Of a stretch of DNA of 28,737 nucleotides, positions 23,172 to 28,737 are shown piece after piece. Below the pieces are notes generated by a model, which worked only from the letters and a program-made list of their open reading frames with translations, made no database searches and was not told the origin of the DNA. The position numbers and the translations under genes are program-made. Within the stretch, counting starts at the first letter, position 1. Every line of letters starts with the position of its first letter. The stretch is from RYN-431 sp036388295. Lineage in GTDB: Bacteria; Planctomycetota; Phycisphaerae; Tepidisphaerales; Tepidisphaeraceae. Where the stretch lies: positions 1-28,737 of the forward strand of contig DASVSC010000154.1 of assembly GCA_036388295.1 (NCBI GenBank). The letters run 5' to 3'.

Positions 23172-24170
23172 TCAATCCTTCCGCTGCAGCGCCAGATCGA
23201 TCAGCCGCGGAAGGCCCGATGGATCGCAGAAGGTTTGCGTGCCGATCAGGGTGCCGTAGGGGCTGACGACGGCCGCGCCTTCGATGGTGTCGCCGTACGC
23301 GCGGGCGGTGGCGTCGTCGATCGTGTCGACGGCCAGGTCCAGCGTCATTTTCGTTCGGTCGATCAGCTGCCGGGCCAGGGCGACGCGTTCGTCGTCCGTC
23401 GTCGGCGAACGGACCTCCAGCTTGTCGTCGCGGTTGCGTTTGACCGGCCAGCCGTCGGCGGGGTGGGCCTCGCGCGTGTAAACGACCAGCAGATTCACGC
23501 GGGTGCGGTAGCGGTTGCGCAAGGCCTCCAACTGCGGCACGCGGTCGCGGAACTTCGGACTGCTCAGGCTGCCGAAGACGATCACCAGCGGCTTGCCGGC
23601 CAAGGACTTCGATGACACCGCCGACCCCGTCACGCGCGTCAGCGCGAACGGCGGTGCGGGCTGGCCAGCAACGGGCACGGCGGCGGGGCGGGTGGCGGGG
23701 GACGTGGCGTCATCGAAAGACAGCGGCGGGGCGGTCGCCGCGGCCGGGCCGGCGGGGGGCGAATCGATCGGGCGCGTCGCCGGGCCATTTTCGTTGCCGG
23801 GCCGGTCGGGGCGTTGGCGGCGTTGGCCGGTCAAAGTTTCGGTCAGCTTCTGTTTCTGCTCCGGCGTCAGGATCGACAAAAAGTCCTCGCGCACGCCGTC
23901 GAGCGCGGTGCGCACTCGCTCGCGGCGCTGCTGCGGCGAGGCGTCTTTGAGCTGCGGTGCCAAGCCACGCACGGTTTCGGCGACGCGGTCTTTCAGGGCC
24001 GCCACCTGCTGCTTCTGGTCGGGTGACAGGTCCAGCGTGTCGATCGCCGTCTGCAACTGCCGCAAGGCCGGCGGCAGGCCGTCGCGGGCGGGGCGGGTCT
24101 GCGCCGGGGCCGGGCCGCTTGTCAGCAGCAGGAACAGCGTCATCGTCAGCACGAACCGGGGCGTTTGCAT
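23172..24170 (-). CDS. Exported deiodinase/thioredoxin-fold protein with LTxxQ-like helical domain
   Basis: The product has 332 residues. The ATG at 24170 is fixed by AAGGAG (24177-24182) 6 nt upstream and by the signal peptide that follows (FVLTMTLFLLLTSGPAPAQ). A helical region at about 33-118 has two paired motifs, LDLSPDQKQQVAAL and ILTPEQKQKL, like the LTxxQ repeats of Spy/CpxP periplasmic proteins. After a Pro/Ala linker a thioredoxin-fold domain (about 165-332) matches iodothyronine deiodinase relatives: PLVIVFGSLSSPKFRD (194-209) and LLVVYTREAHPADGW (227-241). Deiodinases have FGSCT(Sec/Cys)PPF; here the Sec/Cys position is Ser204, and no Cys lies in the motif. Redox catalysis by the usual route is therefore unlikely. 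Its role in the periplasm is unknown. Confidence 0.78.
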   Translation of the reverse strand: MQTPRFVLTMTLFLLLTSGPAPAQTRPARDGLPPALRQLQTAIDTLDLSPDQKQQVAALKDRVAETVRGLAPQLKDASPQQRRERVRTALDGVREDFLSILTPEQKQKLTETLTGQRRQRPDRPGNENGPATRPIDSPPAGPAAATAPPLSFDDATSPATRPAAVPVAGQPAPPFALTRVTGSAVSSKSLAGKPLVIVFGSLSSPKFRDRVPQLEALRNRYRTRVNLLVVYTREAHPADGWPVKRNRDDKLEVRSPTTDDERVALARQLIDRTKMTLDLAVDTIDDATARAYGDTIEGAAVVSPYGTLIGTQTFCDPSGLPRLIDLALQRKD

Positions 24171-24217
24171 GTGCGGCTCCTTCAGGTTCTGTCTCGCGAC
24201 CGGAGTGTTCCCAGACA

Positions 24218-24235
24218 GGCCCGCTGAAGCGGGCC
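24218..24235. repeat. Palindrome GGCCCGCT-GA-AGCGGGCC
   Basis: A perfect 8-bp stem around GA lies in the 146-nt gap between coaB and the deiodinase-like gene. It has the same GCTGAAGC core as the palindrome at 297-318. It might end coaB transcripts, but it lacks a T run. Confidence 0.5.
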
Positions 24236-24316
24236 GTGCCTCGCGTTGGGGTGGTGAGGCGGGCCTTGGAACGTGAAGCGAATCGATTCCGTCCGTACAA
24301 CGCCGGCTTAGCCGGT

Positions 24317-25030
24317 TTATTTCGTTACCAGATCGGCCAGCCGTTCCGCCAGCCGGTCGCGGGGCACCCATTCGTGCGTCCCTTCGGCCAGCAGAAACGC
24401 CCCGGCCCCCCGGCCGCCGGTCTCGCCCGCCGTGTCGCGGACCATGTCCAGCGTGTTGGCCACCAGGTAATTCGCGCCGCTGGCGACGCGCGAGCGTTCC
24501 GCGGTCGCCAGCAGGTCTGCTTCGGTCACACCGACTTCCAGTTTGAACTTCACCAGCGTGCCGCCGAAGCCCCAGTCGCGGCGGAACTTGTCGACCAGCT
24601 TTTCGGTCCGCTCGCCCAGCACGGCGACGGCCGGGTGGTCGCTTTTCACTTTGCCCGCCTGGGCGTCGCGGACGACCCAGACTTCGCTGCCGTCATCGCG
24701 CGACTCGCGGCTGGCGACGCTGTAGACCCGCGTCGGCCGGTAGTCGGCGACGGCGGCGGTCATGAAAATGGCGTCGTACGGCACGCCGGTCACGCAGCGC
24801 CGCAGCAGGTCGTCTAAATCAGCATGCGTGCGGAACGTGCTGGCCCCGATGCCGTGCGCGGCGGCCTCGGCGGCGTGAACGCTGTTGCTGGTCAGCAAAT
24901 CCACCGACCCGCGTTCGGCCAGCGCCCGCGCGATGCCGTAGCCGGTGTTGCCGGTGAAAACGTTGCCCCAGTCGCGCACGCGGTCGATCATTTCGCGGGT
25001 ATTGCCGGCAGTGACGAGGAAGCGGGGCAT
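24317..25030 (-). CDS. coaB: Stand-alone phosphopantothenoylcysteine synthetase-type protein (CoaB/DFP domain)
   Basis: The product has 237 residues, covering only the CoaB (DFP) domain and not the CoaC decarboxylase half found in fused CoaBC. The enzyme joins 4'-phosphopantothenate and cysteine with a nucleotide triphosphate on the way to coenzyme A. Visible marks are VTAGNTREMIDRVR at 6-19, the GNVFTGNTGYGIA loop with the conserved Asn, MTAAVADYRP, AGKVKSD with the expected Lys, and FKLEV followed by the ANYLVANTLD strand. The first loop reads GNTRE and GNTGY where bacterial CoaB usually has GGTRE/GPTRE and GKMG, so it is a divergent member. The start at 25030 has no ribosome binding site; TACACT lies 7 nt upstream. 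It is divergent from the FHA gene. Confidence 0.75.
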   Translation of the reverse strand: MPRFLVTAGNTREMIDRVRDWGNVFTGNTGYGIARALAERGSVDLLTSNSVHAAEAAAHGIGASTFRTHADLDDLLRRCVTGVPYDAIFMTAAVADYRPTRVYSVASRESRDDGSEVWVVRDAQAGKVKSDHPAVAVLGERTEKLVDKFRRDWGFGGTLVKFKLEVGVTEADLLATAERSRVASGANYLVANTLDMVRDTAGETGGRGAGAFLLAEGTHEWVPRDRLAERLADLVTK

Positions 25031-25037
25031 GGGGCCA

Positions 25038-25043
25038 AGTGTA
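25038..25043 (-). promoter_or_regulatory. Possible -10 element (TACACT) for coaB
   Basis: On the minus strand TACACT is followed by TGGCCCC and the ATG. It keeps the T-A-n-A-n-T frame of TATAAT and fits the leaderless spacing. Confidence 0.35.
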
Positions 25044-25235
25044 TCCGGTTCCGGCCGGCGTGCGTCCCGCGGGACCGCCGGGCCGCCAACGGGTTATTTA
25101 CGTCCGATATCGCTTTTGGGGCCAACTCGGCTCGCTTTTTGCGCATCGAAAACCCGACTCTTCTGTTAAACTGCCCCGCCCGCGTCGACCTTTTTTGGCG
25201 TGGGTTTTCCAGCGGTTTTCGTGGGTTTTTCTGGC

Positions 25236-28200
25236 ATGGCGAGCACTGATCCGGCACCTTCCGACGCGTCCTGTGCGGCGCTCCTTCCCCTCGGTTCCCA
25301 CGCGACTACCGCGCCCATCGCCCTGCGCCGGCCGGTGTTCGTCATCGGCTCGCGCAAAGACATTGTGCGCCTGCACTTGCAGAGCAGCACGGTCTCCAAG
25401 GCCCACTGCGTCGTCGTCGTCAACGCCTGGGGCTGCTACGTCCACGACCTGGGCAGCCGCACCGGCACGATGGTCAATGGCAAACCCATTGTTGATCACG
25501 ACTTATCCGACGGCGACGTCCTGCAAATCGGCCGGTTCCAGTTCCGCTACCAGGCCCCGCGGCACGCCCGGCCCGAACCGGCCGGGCTGCCCCCGGCCGA
25601 CGTGAACGTGTCGACCCTCACCGAACCGCTAAGGCTGCACAAACGCGTGATCACCCTCGGCCGGCGCGTCGGCAGCGACGTGCAGTTCGACGACAGCCGC
25701 GTCAGCAACATCCACGCCCTGATCGTCGAACAGGACGGCCGCCGCCTCGTGCGCGACCTCTCCAGCCGCACCGGCACGTGGCTGGACGAAAAGCCGGTCC
25801 ACCAGGAACCGCTGCCCGACGGCGCGCCGCTGCGCATCGGCGGGGCGACGATCACCCTGACCGAACCGCTCGCCCCCGCGGCCCGCGCGCCCGGCGCGCC
25901 GCTCACCCTCGCCGACGCCCCCTCCGCTTCCGCCGCCGCCGCCGCGGGCCCGGGCGTGATGAATCTGGGCCTGATCACGCCGGACCTGGACGACGCGAAC
26001 CCGGACGACGCCGACGCCGTCACGTCGCCCGACGACACCGTTCCCGCCGCCGAGGACGACGCCGACGATTTGGCCGCCCTGCGTCGCGGCTGGAAGGCCC
26101 CGCCGCGCGACGAATCCGCGCCCGCTGCCGCCCCCATCGCCGAAGCGCCCGCCCCGTCCGCCGAAGCGGACATCGACGATTCCGACCTGATCCCGCTGGA
26201 ACTGGAGCCGGAACCGCGCTCTGCGGTACCGCCCGCTCGGACGCCCGCCCCGCCGCCCGTCGCCCCGACGCCGCCCGCCGAAGTCGCCGCGCGCGAATTG
26301 GCCCCGTTGGAATTGGAGCCGCTGGCGCTCGAACCGTTGGCCGAAGCGCCGGCCGAAGCGGATGACGCGATCGACCTCGACGCCATCGAACCGCCCGCGG
26401 CCGCCGTCGCGGTGCCGGACCGGGTCGAAGACGATCTCGACCTCGACCTGCTCGACGAAGCCGCCCCGGCCGAAGCCGACGAAGTCGTTGTCGCGCCGTC
26501 GGCCGAACAACCCGTCACGCCCGAAATGCCGGCCGATGCCGACCTCGCCGAGGCCGAAGCGGACGTCGACGCGGACGATTTGGCCGATATCGAAGTCGCC
26601 GAAGCCGACCGGCCGGAAGTCATCGCCGTCCCGGCCACGCCGCGGACCGCCGACGTCGAAACCATTGATTCAGACGCCGAGGACGCCCCGGCCGAAGCCG
26701 TCGCCGAGGCCGTTACCGATACGGCCGATGAATCTGACGCCCTCGCCCCGGCCGCTGTCGCCGAGCCCGACGCGCTCGTCTTAGACGAAGTCCGCCCCGA
26801 CCCCGACGCCCCGGCCGCCGAAACCGACACCGCAACTGAAGCCGAGGCCGAATCGGCCGACGCGCTCGTTCTGGACGAAGCCGCCCCGGCCACCGGCGAG
26901 GAAACGCCCGTCGTCGTCGACGTCCTCGACCTTCCCCCGGCCGACGCGCCGGTGATCGAAACCCGAGCGCCCGCCGCCACGACGGCAGACGCTGTGACCA
27001 CTGCCGAGCCGGCCGCCGAAATCGTGGCCGCCGAGACGCCGTCGGAAGAGACGCCCGCCGCCATCGTCGCCGAAGCACCCGCCGACGACGTGACCGCAGT
27101 CGATACGCTCGACCTCGAACCGCTGGACCTCAGCGAGATCACCCTCGCCCCCGATCCGGAAGCCCCGGCCGCCGCGACCGCGGTTGCCGCCGACGTTGCC
27201 GAAGCGGCCACGCCCGTGGCCGAAGCCGCGCCCGGCCTCGACCTTCTGGACGAAGCGGACGCTGCGGCCGACGCCGACGCCGCCGATCATGCCGATGTCG
27301 ATCTTGATGTCGTGTCGATCGAATCCGTTCCCGTCCCGGCGGAAGTCGACTTGGTCGACCTCGCCGCCGACGACCGGGACGACGCGGTCGAGGACGCCAT
27401 CGACGGCGAGACGATTGCACCCGAAGCCGCGGCCGCCGAGACCATGGTCACGCCGCCCGCGCCGTCCGCCCTCGCCGCCGACGCTGCGACGGACGCTCTG
27501 GCCGACGCGCGGGACCCGTTCACCGCCGTCCCGGAAATCGAACCGGACACCGAACCGGCTGGCGTCGCCGCGGAGACGTCGGTCCTGGAACCGCCGGATC
27601 TCGACGCGCTCGACCTCGACACATTGGATCTGGACACGCTGGATCTGGACGCCGTCGACCTGAACGTGCTAGACGAGGCCGTCGCGGGCGAAGCCGTCGT
27701 CGAGCCCGCGCCGCAGGCCGCCCGAACCGACGCACCCGCCGACACCCGTACCGCCGCCACCGGCGTGATCGTCGGCGAAGAAATCGAACCCGTCGCCGAC
27801 GCGAATCTTGAACCGGCCCTGCCCGTCGCGGCGGCCGAGGCGTTCGTCGCGCCGGCTGAACCGATTATCGAGCCGGACCTGGTCCGTTTGTCCGAAGACA
27901 GCGACGACGACGCCAACGAGGCGACCGCGCTAGCCGTCGACCTGGGCCTGGTGCTGGACGACGACTTGGTCCACGACGGGCCGAATGACGTGCCCGAAAC
28001 GACCGGCCCGGTGCCGGCGGCGGGGCCGGTCGACATCGATCTGAGCAGCGCCACGCCCGTGGCCCGCACGCCCGACCTGGCCGAAGCCGCCGGGCCGGCG
28101 TCGATCGACTTGTCGCGCCTCGGCGCGATCGACGGCCCGGCGTTCCAGCCGCACGCGCTGCCCGACCACGCCGTCGCCGCGGGCGACACGCTGACCGAAG

Positions 28201-28737
28201 CCTTCGCCGACGACGGCCTTGAGTTAATCGAAGCCGACCGTGACACCGCGACGCCCGTGGCCGAAGCGCCGGCGTTCGGCGCGAACGACACGACCGAACT
28301 GGCTAAGCCGGACGCCGCGACGGCGGACACGATTGACCCTCTGGACGACCCGTTCGCCGACCCGTTCGGCAACCGGATTTCCGCGCCCGAGGGCGGCTCG
28401 CTGGCCGACCTGATGCCGGGCGGGCCGCCGCTGCTGGGCGGGTCGTTCATGCACTTGCCGCCCGCGCCGCCGCCGCCCGAAGCGGCCGGCCCCGGCGAGC
28501 GCCGCCGGCCGCTGCGTGTCGGTTTCAGCGACGGCCGGCCGGGCCCGCGGCCCACGCCGCGGCGCGGCGCGCCCTTCGCCGCCGAACGCACCATCGCCGA
28601 CGCCCTGGGCAAATCCGCGCCCGACGACACGAGCGAACTGATCGGCCACGCCCCGTCGATCGACGCCTGTTCCGGCGCGACCAGCGTGCCCGCCCCGCCC
28701 GCCGTCCCGCCGCGCCCGGCGGCCGCGCCGACGCCCG
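25236..28737 (+). CDS. Giant protein with two FHA domains and a long acidic tail, 3' end outside the window
   Basis: From the ATG at 25236 the frame stays open for 1167 codons to the window edge, so the gene is partial. FHA domain 1 (about 28-107) has VIGSRKD, STVSKAHC and DLGSRTGTMVNGKPI. FHA domain 2 (about 126-212) has LGRRVGSD, SRVSNIHALI and DLSSRTGTWLDEKPV. Both keep the Ser and His that read phosphothreonine; the usual Asn of SxNGT is Thr in both. From about residue 215 to 1060 the chain is almost only Asp, Glu, Ala, Pro, Val and Leu, with short internal repeats (LDLDTLDLDTLDLDAVDL near 27600-27665, many EAPAE and LDEA units), probably unfolded. It then turns into a Pro/Gly/Arg-rich stretch. 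It presumably binds phosphorylated partners in the cytoplasm. No signal peptide or ribosome binding site was seen. Confidence 0.85.
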   Translation, partial: MASTDPAPSDASCAALLPLGSHATTAPIALRRPVFVIGSRKDIVRLHLQSSTVSKAHCVVVVNAWGCYVHDLGSRTGTMVNGKPIVDHDLSDGDVLQIGRFQFRYQAPRHARPEPAGLPPADVNVSTLTEPLRLHKRVITLGRRVGSDVQFDDSRVSNIHALIVEQDGRRLVRDLSSRTGTWLDEKPVHQEPLPDGAPLRIGGATITLTEPLAPAARAPGAPLTLADAPSASAAAAAGPGVMNLGLITPDLDDANPDDADAVTSPDDTVPAAEDDADDLAALRRGWKAPPRDESAPAAAPIAEAPAPSAEADIDDSDLIPLELEPEPRSAVPPARTPAPPPVAPTPPAEVAARELAPLELEPLALEPLAEAPAEADDAIDLDAIEPPAAAVAVPDRVEDDLDLDLLDEAAPAEADEVVVAPSAEQPVTPEMPADADLAEAEADVDADDLADIEVAEADRPEVIAVPATPRTADVETIDSDAEDAPAEAVAEAVTDTADESDALAPAAVAEPDALVLDEVRPDPDAPAAETDTATEAEAESADALVLDEAAPATGEETPVVVDVLDLPPADAPVIETRAPAATTADAVTTAEPAAEIVAAETPSEETPAAIVAEAPADDVTAVDTLDLEPLDLSEITLAPDPEAPAAATAVAADVAEAATPVAEAAPGLDLLDEADAAADADAADHADVDLDVVSIESVPVPAEVDLVDLAADDRDDAVEDAIDGETIAPEAAAAETMVTPPAPSALAADAATDALADARDPFTAVPEIEPDTEPAGVAAETSVLEPPDLDALDLDTLDLDTLDLDAVDLNVLDEAVAGEAVVEPAPQAARTDAPADTRTAATGVIVGEEIEPVADANLEPALPVAAAEAFVAPAEPIIEPDLVRLSEDSDDDANEATALAVDLGLVLDDDLVHDGPNDVPETTGPVPAAGPVDIDLSSATPVARTPDLAEAAGPASIDLSRLGAIDGPAFQPHALPDHAVAAGDTLTEAFADDGLELIEADRDTATPVAEAPAFGANDTTELAKPDAATADTIDPLDDPFADPFGNRISAPEGGSLADLMPGGPPLLGGSFMHLPPAPPPPEAAGPGERRRPLRVGFSDGRPGPRPTPRRGAPFAAERTIADALGKSAPDDTSELIGHAPSIDACSGATSVPAPPAVPPRPAAAPTP

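Noticed and set aside
23200..23700. Possible selenocysteine TGA in the deiodinase-like gene
   Set aside because: The residue at the active-site position is encoded by AGT (Ser), not TGA, and the frame has no internal stop.
24171..24371. In-frame 67-codon extension of the deiodinase-like protein
   Set aside because: A perfect AAGGAG and a signal peptide mark the start at 24170; the extension covers an intergenic palindrome.
25547..27211. Long minus-strand frame (554 codons) with a Ser/Ala/Gly-rich product
   Set aside because: It lies opposite the acidic tail of the FHA gene; GAC/GCC/GAA codon runs read backwards give Ser/Ala/Gly without stops. It has no domain and no start signal.
27287..28630. 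Second minus-strand Ser/Ala-rich frame (447 codons)
   Set aside because: Same cause: antisense of the FHA-protein tail, which is one continuous plus-strand frame from 25236.

Overview
The window reads as GC-rich chromosomal DNA from a planctomycete, most likely of the Phycisphaerae lineage. That placement is an inference from several hallmarks: three giant exported proteins that begin with an LExRRxLxA motif (the planctomycete 'LEPR-XLL' type of N-terminus), ELWxxDGTxxGT repeat proteins, SdrD-type B domains, a PEP-CTERM protein, an atpD gene standing alone outside any ATP synthase operon, sparse use of Shine-Dalgarno sites, and many palindromic intergenic repeats. No rRNA, tRNA, CRISPR array, transposase or phage gene was seen.

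Layout. 1-241: 5' part of a metal-ABC-transporter substrate-binding lipoprotein (minus). 403-1569: RMD1/DUF155-like membrane protein (minus). 1642-3849: exported GH30-type glycoside hydrolase with two SdrD-B domains (minus). 3981-4364: HNH endonuclease with an extra zinc ribbon (minus). 4408-7941: 1177-residue exported protein with ELWxxDGT repeats, a CBM6/35-like module and five SdrD-B domains (minus). 8152-9564: atpD (minus). 9565-10307: non-coding. 10308-13997: 1229-residue ELWxxDGT-repeat protein with dockerin-like and SdrD-B modules (plus). 14416-15204: PEP-CTERM protein (plus). 15219-15398: decayed FG-GAP repeat remnant. 15712-17310: membrane-anchored protein of unknown function (plus). 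17503-20973: AsmA-like protein (minus). 21167-21808: small lipoprotein (minus). 22082-22978: murQ (minus). 23172-24170: exported deiodinase/thioredoxin-fold protein with the active-site Cys/Sec replaced by Ser (minus). 24317-25030: stand-alone CoaB-type protein (minus). 25236 to the window end: a very long protein with two FHA domains and a huge acidic tail, still open at the edge (plus).

How it works together. Most of the window concerns the cell envelope and secreted proteins. The GH30 enzyme and the two ELWxxDGT proteins have unrelated middles, but all three start with the same short N-terminal motif and end with the same roughly 100-residue SdrD-B module, which suggests a shared export or anchoring route. 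The two plus-strand exported genes (10308 and 14416) also share upstream sequence: a 50-bp direct repeat, and a 13-bp word 24-25 nt before each start codon. The housekeeping genes (atpD, murQ, coaB) are scattered singly and show no operon.

Two start signals coexist. Six genes have a recognisable ribosome binding site. Five genes without one (RMD1-like, HNH, small lipoprotein, murQ, coaB) instead have a TATAAT-like hexamer 5-8 nt before the start codon, which predicts leaderless mRNAs.
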